Shown here in pieces: positions 17,343-25,095 of a stretch of DNA of 38,089 bases; the stretch's first letter is position 1, and every line of letters begins with the position of its first letter. The DNA comes from Phosphoribacter sp035448065 (GTDB lineage Bacteria > Actinomycetota > Actinomycetes > Actinomycetales > Dermatophilaceae), in NCBI GenBank assembly GCA_035448065.1, contig DAOTIG010000011.1, positions 1 to 38,089 of the forward strand, in the 5' to 3' direction. Under the pieces are notes generated by a model. It saw only the letters and a program-made list of their open reading frames with translations. It was not told where the DNA came from and did no database searches. Both the position numbers and the translations under genes were made by a program.

Positions 17343-18302
17343 ATGAGCAAGCCGTTCGCCTCCTCGACAGACCTCACTCCCAAGACCGAGACGCTGGAGG
17401 TGCTCGCCGACGGCGTCTATGCGCTCACCGCGGAGGGTGACCCGAACGTCGGGGCCATCGAGGGCGAGGACTTCGTCGTCGCCTTCGAGGCCCGGGCCAC
17501 GCCGGCCGCCGCGCGGGACTGGCTGGCCAAGCTGCGCGAGCACACCGACAAGCCGGTCCGCTACCTCGTCCTGTCTCACTACCACGCCGTGCGCGTCCTC
17601 GGCGCGGAGGCCTTCGAGGCCGACGAGATCATCGCCCACGAGCGCACCCGCTTCCTCATCGAGGAGCGCGGCATGCAGGACTGGGCCAGCGAGTTCGGTC
17701 GGATGCCACGCCTGTTCAAGGAGCCGGAGGGGATCAAGGGGCTCACCTGGCCCACCCTCACCTTCAGTGACCGGATGGTCATCCCGCTCGGTGGCGACCG
17801 CGGCGACCTCGTCCTGCAGTACCTCGGGCGCGGGCACACCGAGGGCGACATCGTCGCCTGGCTGCCCAAGCACAGGATCATGTTCGCCGGTGACCTCGTC
17901 GAGGCCAAGGCGGCCCTCTACACCGGCGACGCCTTCCACCAGGAGTGGTCGAGCACGACCCTCGACGCGGTCAAGGCGATGGGCGCCGAGGCGCTGGTCG
18001 GTGGCCGTGGCGAGATCCCGCGTGGGCAGGAGGCCGTCAACGCCGCCATCGAGCAGTCCCGTGGCTTCCTCACCGCGATCATCGACAACGTCCGGGCCAC
18101 CCAGGCCACGGGCGGCACCCTCAAGGACGCCTTCGACGCCTGCCACGCGGCGCTGTCGCCGACCTACGGGCACTGGCCGATCTTCGAGCACACCCTGCCC
18201 TTCGACGTCGCCCGGACGTGGGAGGAGCTGCAGGGCGTGGAGCGACCCACGATCTGGACCGCCGAGCGCGACCAGGAGATCTGGGCCCAGCTGCAGTCCT
18301 GA
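17343..18302 (+). CDS. MBL-fold metallo-hydrolase with a non-canonical metal site
   Basis: The 319-residue protein has the metallo-beta-lactamase fold, but only part of the metal ligand set. The usual HxHxDH is HYHAVR (H79, H81, then V83-R84 in place of Asp-His). H165 in GHTEGD and D184 in AGDLVE are kept. The late-chain His, normally in a PGHG-type turn, is replaced by GGRG at 220-223. It may bind one metal or act differently from lactonases and thioesterases of the fold. An AAAGGA ribosome site supports the ATG. It lies between the transporter and an FAD monooxygenase, suggesting a role in the same pathway. The reaction is unknown. Confidence 0.85.
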   Translation: MSKPFASSTDLTPKTETLEVLADGVYALTAEGDPNVGAIEGEDFVVAFEARATPAAARDWLAKLREHTDKPVRYLVLSHYHAVRVLGAEAFEADEIIAHERTRFLIEERGMQDWASEFGRMPRLFKEPEGIKGLTWPTLTFSDRMVIPLGGDRGDLVLQYLGRGHTEGDIVAWLPKHRIMFAGDLVEAKAALYTGDAFHQEWSSTTLDAVKAMGAEALVGGRGEIPRGQEAVNAAIEQSRGFLTAIIDNVRATQATGGTLKDAFDACHAALSPTYGHWPIFEHTLPFDVARTWEELQGVERPTIWTAERDQEIWAQLQS

Positions 18303-18311
18303 CCCGAGCCG

Positions 18312-18338
18312 GCCCCGGCGGCGACCAGCCGCCGGGGC
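18312..18338 (+). terminator. GC hairpin between the MBL and monooxygenase genes
   Basis: An 11-bp perfect stem (arms 18312-18322 and 18328-18338, core CCCCGGCGGC/GCCGCCGGGG) with a five-base loop starts ten bases after the MBL stop. There is no T-tract. It could be a partial terminator, or an mRNA-stabilising hairpin that lowers monooxygenase expression relative to the upstream genes. Confidence 0.5.
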
Positions 18339-18427
18339 GCACGGGGCATGTCGAGTCGGGCCACGCGGCATACCTCACGAGACACCTGAGAAGTACTCCC
18401 GCACCACCTCACGTCGAAGGAACTCCC

Positions 18428-20041
18428 GTGAACGACAACTCCACCCCGCCCCAGGACCAGCGGGTCCTCGTCATCGGCAGCGGCCCGGTCGGCCAGAGCG
18501 CCGCCCTCTGCCTGGCCCGCTGGGGCATCCCGGTCACCCTGCTCGACGCGCGCCCCGAGCGCGACCCGATCGGCAGCAAGGCGCTGTGCCAGCAGCGCGA
18601 CGTCCTCGACCTGTGGGACGCGTGCGGGGCCGGGGCGATCGCCACCGAGGGGCTGACCTGGAAGGACGCGCGCACCTTCTACCAGGACGGCGAGCTCTTC
18701 GCCTGGTCGATCCCCGACTCGGGCAAGTCGCCACTGCCGCCCTTCGTCAACATCAGCCAGTCGCGCACCGAGGCGCTGCTCGACGAGGCGATCGCCGCCT
18801 CCCCGCTCATCGAGGAGAAGTGGGGCCACGAGGTCGTGGGCATCTCCGGTGGTGCCGACGGGCAGGGACCGGCCGTCGTGCGCTGCCGTACCGCCGACGG
18901 CGAGGTCGAGGTCTCCGGTGAGTACGCCATCGTGTGCTGCGGCTCCAAGGGCGGCCCGATCCGTGAGCTGCTCGGCGTCGAGTTCCCCGGCCGCACCTTC
19001 GAGGACTCCTTCCTCATCTGCGACATCGAGGCCACCCTGCCCGGCTGGGAGCACGAGCGTCGGTTCTACTTCGACCCGGTGTGGAACCCCGGCCGCCAGG
19101 TCCTCATCCACCCGTGCCCGAACAGCATCTACCGGATCGACTGGCAGGTGCCGACCGACTTCGACCTCGCCCAGGCGCAGGCCGACGGCTCGCTCGACAA
19201 GCGGATTCGCCAGGTCATCGGCGAGCAGGACTACCGGATCGACTGGGTGTCGGTCTACCGCTTCCACTCCCGCAGCGCCGACAAGTATGCCGTGGGGCGC
19301 TTCCTGCTCGCCGGCGACGTCGCCCACCTCGTCGCGCCCTTCGGGGCGCGCGGGCTCAACAGCGGCGTGCCGGACGTCGAGAACGCCGCGTGGAAGATCG
19401 CCTTCGTCCTCAAGGGCTGGGGCGGTCCCGGGCTGCTCGACTCCTACCAGCCCGAGCGGCAGGCGGCAGCGCGGGAGAACCTCGCCGTGACGACCGCGAC
19501 GATGGACTTCCTCGTCCCGCAGAACGACGAGCAGCGCGAGCACCGCACGACCGTCCTCGAGCGGGCCAAGACCGACACGACGGCCATCCCGCTCGTCGAC
19601 TCCGGCCGGCTCGCCGAGCCGTTCTGGTACGTCGAGAGCGCACTCACCACCGCCGACCCCCGGCGGCCCTGGCCGGGCCGGCCCGCTCGCGGGCAGGCCC
19701 CCGAGCCGGTGCCCGGCGTCATCCTGCCCGACGCCGCGACGCCGGGTGCCGCTCACGGCGCGAGCCGGGTGCGGCAGCTGACCCGTCAGGGTCTGCTCGT
19801 CCTCGTCGGCGACGACGTCAACGTCGCCGAGGTCGAGGGCGTGCTCGGCGGGGTGGTCCCGCAGGGGCTGCCGGTGCGGGTGCTGCGCTTCGCCGACCTC
19901 GGCGACGAGGGCGTCGTCGCGGCCAGCCTCAAGGCCGCCGACGACGAGCTGTGGCTCATCCGGCCCGATGCGCACACCGCGGCCTGCGTCACCACCCCGG
20001 AGGCGCTGGCGGACGCCGTGCGGACCGTGCTGGGGCGCTGA
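18428..20041 (+). CDS. FAD-dependent aromatic-ring-type monooxygenase
   Basis: The 537-residue protein resembles class A flavoprotein hydroxylases (UbiH/MhpA group). The dinucleotide motif GSGPVGQSAA lies near residues 19-28, and the GD motif AGDVAHLVAPFGARGLNSG near 295-315. The middle DG motif, normally CDGxxS, reads CCGSKG, losing the aspartate. The C-terminal ~150 residues form the extra thioredoxin-like domain seen in phenol and MhpA-type hydroxylases. The GTG at 18428 has an AAGGA ribosome site. Genomic linkage to an IclR regulator, importer and MBL protein supports oxidation of an imported compound. The substrate is not predictable. Confidence 0.87.
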   Translation: MNDNSTPPQDQRVLVIGSGPVGQSAALCLARWGIPVTLLDARPERDPIGSKALCQQRDVLDLWDACGAGAIATEGLTWKDARTFYQDGELFAWSIPDSGKSPLPPFVNISQSRTEALLDEAIAASPLIEEKWGHEVVGISGGADGQGPAVVRCRTADGEVEVSGEYAIVCCGSKGGPIRELLGVEFPGRTFEDSFLICDIEATLPGWEHERRFYFDPVWNPGRQVLIHPCPNSIYRIDWQVPTDFDLAQAQADGSLDKRIRQVIGEQDYRIDWVSVYRFHSRSADKYAVGRFLLAGDVAHLVAPFGARGLNSGVPDVENAAWKIAFVLKGWGGPGLLDSYQPERQAAARENLAVTTATMDFLVPQNDEQREHRTTVLERAKTDTTAIPLVDSGRLAEPFWYVESALTTADPRRPWPGRPARGQAPEPVPGVILPDAATPGAAHGASRVRQLTRQGLLVLVGDDVNVAEVEGVLGGVVPQGLPVRVLRFADLGDEGVVAASLKAADDELWLIRPDAHTAACVTTPEALADAVRTVLGR

Positions 20042-20053
20042 CGTCGGTCGTGA

Positions 20054-20091
20054 TGGGATAGGGCGATGAGATCCGGCATCGCCCTATCCCA
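20054..20091. promoter_or_regulatory. 15-bp perfect inverted repeat over the M13 peptidase start codon
   Basis: TGGGATAGGGCGATG (20054-20068) pairs perfectly with CATCGCCCTATCCCA (20077-20091) across an eight-base loop. The ATG of the peptidase gene is the last three bases of the left arm. The right arm codes residues of the protein and includes CTA, the rarest Leu codon here, so the DNA sequence itself seems constrained. It could be a repressor operator or an RNA hairpin hiding the start codon. Confidence 0.8.
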
Positions 20092-22015
20092 CCTCGACGC
20101 GTCCACGCGTCCGCAGGACGACCTCTTCCGGCACACGAACGGCGGGTGGCTCGACCGCACCGAGATCCCCGCCGACCGGGGCCGCTACGGCACCTTCGAC
20201 ATGCTGCGCGAGCAGGCCGAGCACGACCTGCGGGCGATCGTCGACGAGCTGGTCGCCGCCGGCCCTGACCCACGGACGCCGGCGGGCAAGGTGGCCGCGC
20301 TCTACGGGGCGTTCATGGACGAGGACCGCATCGAGGCCACCGGACTCGGTCGGGTCGCGGCGACCCTTGCCGAGGTCGACGCCGTCGGCGAGGTCGGGGC
20401 GCTGGTCGAGCTGCTCGGTCGGCTGGGCCGCGAGGGCGTCACCGGGGCCGTCGTCTACTGGGTCGGCACCGACGACCGCAACCCGGACCGCTACGTCGTC
20501 TACCTGAACCAGGCGGGGCTCGGGCTGCCCGACGAGTCCTACTACCGCGAGCCGCAGCACGAGGCGACCCGGGCGGCATACCTCGGGCACGTCGAGCGGA
20601 TGCTCGCCCTCGCCGGCCGACCCGACCCGGCCGGTGCGGCCGGCCGGATCGTCGCGCTCGAGACCCGGCTCGCGGCCAGCCACCTGGACAAGGTCGCCGA
20701 CCGCGACGCCGTCGCGACCTACCACCTGCGCACCCTCGCCGAGCTGCAGGAGGCCACCCCGCAGCACGACTGGAGCCGGTATGCCGCGGCGCTCGGAGCG
20801 CCCGACGGCGCGCTCGCCGAGGTGGTCGTGCGCCAGCCGGGCTACCTCGCCGGGCTCGACGCGGCGCTGGCGCAGGAGCCCATCGAGGTGTGGCGGGAGT
20901 GGCTGGCCTGGCACGTCCTGCACGAGGCGGCGGCGCTGCTGCCGGCCGCCTTCGCCGACGAGAGCTTCGACTTCTACGGGCGCACGCTGGCCGGCACGCC
21001 GGTGCAGCGCGAGCGGTGGAAGCGCGGCGTCGCGCTCGTCGACCGGCTGGTCGGCGAGGCGCTGGGCGAGCTCTACGTCGCGCGGCACTTCCCGCCGGTG
21101 GCCAAGGAGCGGATGACCGAGCTCGTCGACAACCTCGTCGAGGCCTTCCGCCGGTCCTTCGCCGACCGGCCGTGGATGGGCGAGCAGACCCGGGAGCAGG
21201 CCCTCGAGAAGCTCGGCCACTTCACGCCTAAGATCGGCTATCCCGATGTCTGGCGCGACTATTCGGCGCTGACCCTGGGAGCTGACCTGCAGGACAACGT
21301 CGCTCGCGCGCACTGCTTCGAGAACGACCGCGAGCTGGCCAAGCTCGGCCGGCCGATCGACCGGGCCGAGTGGTTCATGACGCCGCAGACGGTCAACGCG
21401 TACTACAACCCGGGGATGAACGAGATCGTCTTCCCGGCGGCCATCCTGCAGCCGCCGTTCTTCGACGTCGAGGCCGACGACGCGGTCAACTACGGCGGGA
21501 TCGGCGGGGTCATCGGCCACGAGATCGGCCACGGCTTCGACGACCAGGGCAGCCAGTACGACGGGTCAGGCATGCTGCGCAACTGGTGGACCGACGCCGA
21601 CAGGGAGCGCTTCGACGCGCTGTCCGCGAAGCTCATCGAGCAGTTCTCCCAGCTCGAGCCGATCGCCGCCCCCGGGCAGCGGGTCAACGGCGCGTTGACG
21701 GTCGGCGAGAACATCGGCGACCTGGCCGGGCTGGGAGTCGGCCACGCGGCATACCGGATCGCGGTGGGCGACGGCGAGGCGCCGGTGCTCGACGGGCTGA
21801 CCGGCGACCAGCGCTTCTTCCTGGGCTGGGCCCAGGTGTGGTGCGGCAAGGCCCGCGAGGAGACCGCGAAGATGCTGCTGGCCGTCGACCCGCACAGTCC
21901 GCAGGAGCACCGGGGCAATGTTGTGCGCAACCTCGCCGCCTTCCACGACGCCTTCGGGGTCCAGGAGGGCGACGGCATGTGGCTCGACCCCGAGGACCGC
22001 GTCCAGATCTTCTGA
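20066..22015 (+). CDS. M13 family zinc metallopeptidase (neprilysin/PepO type)
   Basis: The 649-residue protein opens MRSGIALSHLDASTRPQDDL, typical of actinobacterial M13 peptidases, and has no signal peptide, so it is probably cytosolic. The motif HEIGH is at 485-489 and the third zinc ligand is E548 in GENIGD. NAYYNPGMNEIVFPA near residue 450 is the substrate-binding segment of the family. These enzymes cleave oligopeptides. The ATG is the only in-frame start available, since a TAG closes the frame just upstream. It begins 24 bases after the monooxygenase gene, but its hairpin-covered start suggests separate control. Confidence 0.95.
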   Translation: MRSGIALSHLDASTRPQDDLFRHTNGGWLDRTEIPADRGRYGTFDMLREQAEHDLRAIVDELVAAGPDPRTPAGKVAALYGAFMDEDRIEATGLGRVAATLAEVDAVGEVGALVELLGRLGREGVTGAVVYWVGTDDRNPDRYVVYLNQAGLGLPDESYYREPQHEATRAAYLGHVERMLALAGRPDPAGAAGRIVALETRLAASHLDKVADRDAVATYHLRTLAELQEATPQHDWSRYAAALGAPDGALAEVVVRQPGYLAGLDAALAQEPIEVWREWLAWHVLHEAAALLPAAFADESFDFYGRTLAGTPVQRERWKRGVALVDRLVGEALGELYVARHFPPVAKERMTELVDNLVEAFRRSFADRPWMGEQTREQALEKLGHFTPKIGYPDVWRDYSALTLGADLQDNVARAHCFENDRELAKLGRPIDRAEWFMTPQTVNAYYNPGMNEIVFPAAILQPPFFDVEADDAVNYGGIGGVIGHEIGHGFDDQGSQYDGSGMLRNWWTDADRERFDALSAKLIEQFSQLEPIAAPGQRVNGALTVGENIGDLAGLGVGHAAYRIAVGDGEAPVLDGLTGDQRFFLGWAQVWCGKAREETAKMLLAVDPHSPQEHRGNVVRNLAAFHDAFGVQEGDGMWLDPEDRVQIF

Positions 22016-22039
22016 CCCGCAACCGGCAGGATGGACCCC

Positions 22040-22144
22040 ATGCTCGATCAGCTCTGGCAGGTCATCGCCCTCGTCGTCGCCATCGCCGTCGTCGGGATCG
22101 GCATCGTCGTCGGTCTGGTCCGGGGGCGGGTGGCCGCACCACCC
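22040..22144 (+). pseudogene. N-terminal membrane segment of FtsY, out of frame with the NG domain
   Basis: From the ATG at 22040 (AGGA eight bases upstream) the frame encodes MLDQLWQVIALVVAIAVVGI and continues GIVVGLVRGRV, the N-terminal membrane anchor typical of actinobacterial FtsY. This frame then turns into Arg/Pro-rich nonsense. The FtsY linker continues in a frame that begins one base earlier (TTLPAPPTRPEARPTVPAPP). One missing base between about 22121 and 22145, which contains a GGGGG run, would separate them. It could be a sequencing error, a real mutation, or recoding. Confidence 0.65.
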
Positions 22145-22203
22145 TCCCGGCCCCGCCGACCCGACCCGAGGCTCGCCCGACGGTCCCCGCGCCGCCGAGC
22201 ACC

Positions 22204-23244
22204 GTGCCCGGCGACACCGAGGTGGAGCCGGGCGACATCGCCACCCTGCCGGCCCCCCCGGAGGGCGACACCGCGACACTGCCGGATCTCGAGCCGACCG
22301 GCCCGGCGATCGAGCGGCCCGAGTCGCCCCGCGGCCGGCTGGCGCGGCTGCGCGCCCGGCTGGCGCGCAGCAACACCGCGATCGGCAAGGGCCTGCTCGC
22401 GCTGCTGTCCCGCGGCAAGCTCGACGAGGCCGAGTGGGAGGACGTCGAGGACGCCCTCATCGGCGCCGACCTCGGGGTCGAGGCGAGCACCGAGCTCGTC
22501 GACGCGCTGCGCACCAAGGTCAAGGTCGAGGGCACCACCGACGAGGCCGTCGTGCGCGGCTGGCTGCGCGAGGAGCTGCTCGCCCTCGTCGACCCCAGCC
22601 TGGACCGCACCGTCGTCGCCACCCGGCAGGGCGACCGGCCGGCGGTGATCCTCGTCGTGGGCGTCAACGGCGCGGGCAAGACGACCACGGTGGGCAAGCT
22701 CGCCCGGGTGCTCGTCGCCGAGGACCGCGACGTCGTGCTCGGCGCGGCCGACACCTTCCGCGCCGCCGCCGCCGACCAGCTGCAGACGTGGGGGGAGCGG
22801 GTCGGCGTGCCGACCGTGCGCAGCGACCGCGACGGCGCGGACCCCGCAGCGGTCGCCTTCGATGCCGTGCAGGCGGCGGCCGAGATGGAGGCCGACTGCG
22901 TGCTCATCGACACCGCCGGCCGGCTGCACACCAAGGCCAACCTGATGGCCGAGCTCGGCAAGGTCAAGCGGGTCATCGAGAAGCGCAGCCCGATCGACGA
23001 GGTGCTCCTCGTTCTCGACGCGACGACCGGGCAGAACGGCCTCGAGCAGGCTCGCGTGTTCGCCGAGGTGGTCGACGTCACCGGCATCGTGCTGACCAAG
23101 CTCGACGGCACCGCCAAGGGCGGCATCGTCGTGCAGGTGCAGCGCAAGCTCGGGGTGCCGGTCAAGCTCGTCGGTCTCGGCGAGGGCCCGGACGACCTGG
23201 CGCCCTTCGACCCGGAGGCCTTCGTCGACGCCATCGTCGGCTGA
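22204..23244 (+). CDS. ftsY: Signal recognition particle receptor FtsY (NG domain)
   Basis: FtsY is the membrane-associated GTPase that receives ribosome-nascent chain complexes from Ffh. The GTG at 22204 is the first usable in-frame start and gives 346 residues: a Pro/Glu-rich linker, the N domain helices (LSRGKLDEAEWEDVEDALIGADLG) and the G domain with GVNGAGKT from residue 153, DTFRAAAADQL, DTAGR and TKLDGTAKGG. All GTPase motifs are intact. The natural protein most likely starts at 22040 with a membrane helix but that segment is out of frame here, so this coordinate is a minimum. amtB follows after 91 bases. The cognate SRP GTPase ffh is also in this window. Confidence 0.93.
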   Translation: MPGDTEVEPGDIATLPAPPEGDTATLPDLEPTGPAIERPESPRGRLARLRARLARSNTAIGKGLLALLSRGKLDEAEWEDVEDALIGADLGVEASTELVDALRTKVKVEGTTDEAVVRGWLREELLALVDPSLDRTVVATRQGDRPAVILVVGVNGAGKTTTVGKLARVLVAEDRDVVLGAADTFRAAAADQLQTWGERVGVPTVRSDRDGADPAAVAFDAVQAAAEMEADCVLIDTAGRLHTKANLMAELGKVKRVIEKRSPIDEVLLVLDATTGQNGLEQARVFAEVVDVTGIVLTKLDGTAKGGIVVQVQRKLGVPVKLVGLGEGPDDLAPFDPEAFVDAIVG

Positions 23245-23289
23245 AACACGATCCTTACCTGGGCGGAGCGCTGTTGACACGGCCGTAAC
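23243..23289 (+). promoter_or_regulatory. Candidate GlnR boxes and -35 element for amtB-glnK-glnD
   Basis: TTGAC-N6-GTAAC (23274-23289) resembles the GlnR pattern gTnAC-N6-GaAAC, and GAAAC-N6-CTTAC (23243-23258) just upstream is a second, weaker pair that overlaps the ftsY stop. TTGACA at 23274-23279 is also a perfect -35 hexamer. amtB-glnK is a classical GlnR-controlled operon in Actinobacteria. The assignment rests on pattern and context only. Confidence 0.45.
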
Positions 23290-23335
23290 ACGGGGCGGCA
23301 TACCGCGAAATGCGCGGGCCGCATCGTTACCGGCC

Positions 23336-24745
23336 ATGAGCACTCCACTGCTGCCCCTCGCGGACGGCGCCGCCACGATCGACTACGCGGCGACCGCGTT
23401 CGTCATCCTGTGCGCCTCGCTCGTCCTCGTCATGACCGTGCCCGGGCTCGCCCTGTTCTACGGCGGGATGACCCGGGCCAAGTCCGTCCTCAACATGATG
23501 ATGATGTCCTTCGGGGCTGCCGGCCTCGTCGGCGTCCTCTACATCCTCTACGGCTACTCGATGTCCTTCGGGTCACAGGACCTCGGTGGCATCCTCGCCA
23601 ACCCGTTCGAGAAGGCTGGGCTCGCCGGCACCGAGGGCCTGGTCAATCCGTTCGGCTACGACGGCTACGGCTCGATCCCCGAGCTGGCCTTCGTCGCCTT
23701 CCAGCTGACCTTCGCGGTGATCACCGTCGCGCTGATCAGCGGGGCGATCGCCGACCGGGTGAAGTTCTCGACCTGGATGGTCTTCGCCGGGCTGTGGGTC
23801 ACCCTCGCCTACTTCACCGTCGCCCACATGGTGTGGGGTGGCGGGCTGCTGTCGGCAAGCGAATCCGGCCTGGCCGCAAGGCTGTTCGGCGCCACCGACG
23901 GCAAGGCGGATGTCGTCCCGATCGACTTCGCCGGTGGCACGGTCGTGCACATCAACGCCGGGATGGCCGGGCTGGTGCTCGCCCTCGTCGTCGGGCTGCG
24001 GCAGGGCTTCGGCAAGGTGCCGATGCGCCCGCACAACGTGCCGCTGACGATGATCGGCGCCGGGCTGCTGTGGTTCGGCTGGTTCGGCTTCAACGCCGGC
24101 TCCGAGCTCGCGCCGGACGCGACCGCGGCGCTCGTCTGGGTCAACACGACCGCCGCGACGGTCGCGGCGATCCTCGGCTGGCTCGTCGTCGAGCGGATCC
24201 GTGACGGGCACGCCACCTCGGTCGGCGCCGCCTCGGGCATCGTCGCCGGGCTGGTCGCCATCACGCCCGCCTGCGGCGCCCTCTCGCCGGTCGGCTCGCT
24301 CGTCCTCGGCCTGGTGGCCGGTGCGATGTGCGCGCTCGCCGTCGGGCTGAAGTACCGGCTGCGCTACGACGACAGCCTCGACGTCGTCGGCGTCCACCTC
24401 GTCGCCGGCCTGTGGGGCACCATCGGGGCTGGGCTGCTGTCGACCTCGACCGGGCTGTTCTACGGCGGTGGGTTCCGCCAGACGGTCGTGCAGGTCGCCG
24501 TCGCCCTGGCCACCCTGGTCGTCAGCGGCGTCGTCACCCTCGGCCTCGGCCTGGCGCTCAAGGTGACCATGGGCTGGCGGATCGAGCGCGACGACGAGGT
24601 CAGCGGCATCGACCACGCGATCCACGCCGAGTCCGCCTACGATCTCGCCGCGACGAGCGGCGGCCGGCTCGGCAGCGGTCTCGCCGCCGCCCTCGGCCAG
24701 GCCACCCCCACCTCCACCACGGTCAGCGAAGGAGCACGGGCATGA
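23336..24745 (+). CDS. amtB: Ammonium transporter
   Basis: The 469-residue membrane protein is an Amt/AmtB channel for ammonium uptake. About eleven hydrophobic spans are visible. The pore twin histidines correspond to H205 (VVHINAG) and H354 (GVHLVAGLWG), and YGGMTRAKSVLNMMMM is a family signature. The ~50-residue C-terminal tail (WRIERDDEVSGIDHAIHAESAYD) is the segment through which GlnK regulates the channel. The ATG at 23336 fits homologues. The stop overlaps the glnK ATG by four bases. Candidate GlnR sites lie upstream. Confidence 0.96.
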   Translation: MSTPLLPLADGAATIDYAATAFVILCASLVLVMTVPGLALFYGGMTRAKSVLNMMMMSFGAAGLVGVLYILYGYSMSFGSQDLGGILANPFEKAGLAGTEGLVNPFGYDGYGSIPELAFVAFQLTFAVITVALISGAIADRVKFSTWMVFAGLWVTLAYFTVAHMVWGGGLLSASESGLAARLFGATDGKADVVPIDFAGGTVVHINAGMAGLVLALVVGLRQGFGKVPMRPHNVPLTMIGAGLLWFGWFGFNAGSELAPDATAALVWVNTTAATVAAILGWLVVERIRDGHATSVGAASGIVAGLVAITPACGALSPVGSLVLGLVAGAMCALAVGLKYRLRYDDSLDVVGVHLVAGLWGTIGAGLLSTSTGLFYGGGFRQTVVQVAVALATLVVSGVVTLGLGLALKVTMGWRIERDDEVSGIDHAIHAESAYDLAATSGGRLGSGLAAALGQATPTSTTVSEGARA

Positions 24746-25080
24746 GGCTCGTCACCGCCATCATCAAGCCGCACCAGCTCGAGACGGTCAAGGAGGCCCT
24801 CGAGGCCTACGGCATCACCGGCATGACGATCAGCGAGGCGTCCGGCTACGGCCGCCAGCGCGGTCACAGCGAGGTCTACCGCGGTGCGGAGTACACCGTC
24901 GACTTCGTGCCCAAGGTGCGCCTCGAGGTGCTCGTCGACGACCGCGACGCGACGAGCGTCATCGACGTCATCCTCAAGTCCGCCCACACCGGGCGGATCG
25001 GCGACGGCAAGATCTGGTCGGTCCCGGTCGACGAGGTGGTCCGGGTCCGCACCGGCGAGCGCGGGCTCGCCGCCCTCTGA
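24742..25080 (+). CDS. glnK: Nitrogen regulatory protein P-II
   Basis: This 112-residue trimeric signalling protein senses 2-oxoglutarate and ATP/ADP, and blocks AmtB when nitrogen is plentiful. It opens MRLVTAIIKPHQLETVKEAL. Tyr51 in the T-loop (HSEVYRGAEYTVDF) is the residue adenylylated in Actinobacteria by GlnD. The B-loop TGRIGDGKIW is intact. The start overlaps the amtB stop and glnD follows after 15 bases, giving the standard amtB-glnK-glnD arrangement. Confidence 0.96.
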   Translation: MRLVTAIIKPHQLETVKEALEAYGITGMTISEASGYGRQRGHSEVYRGAEYTVDFVPKVRLEVLVDDRDATSVIDVILKSAHTGRIGDGKIWSVPVDEVVRVRTGERGLAAL

Positions 25081-25095
25081 CGGCCCGCCGACCTG

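Noticed and set aside
18312..18338. Strong intrinsic terminator
   Set aside because: The stem is strong but no T-tract follows, so full termination is not claimed; kept only as a hairpin.
22031..22648. Separate small membrane protein gene overlapping ftsY
   Set aside because: After its membrane helix the frame becomes Arg/Pro-rich noise; the helix is best explained as the FtsY N-terminus.
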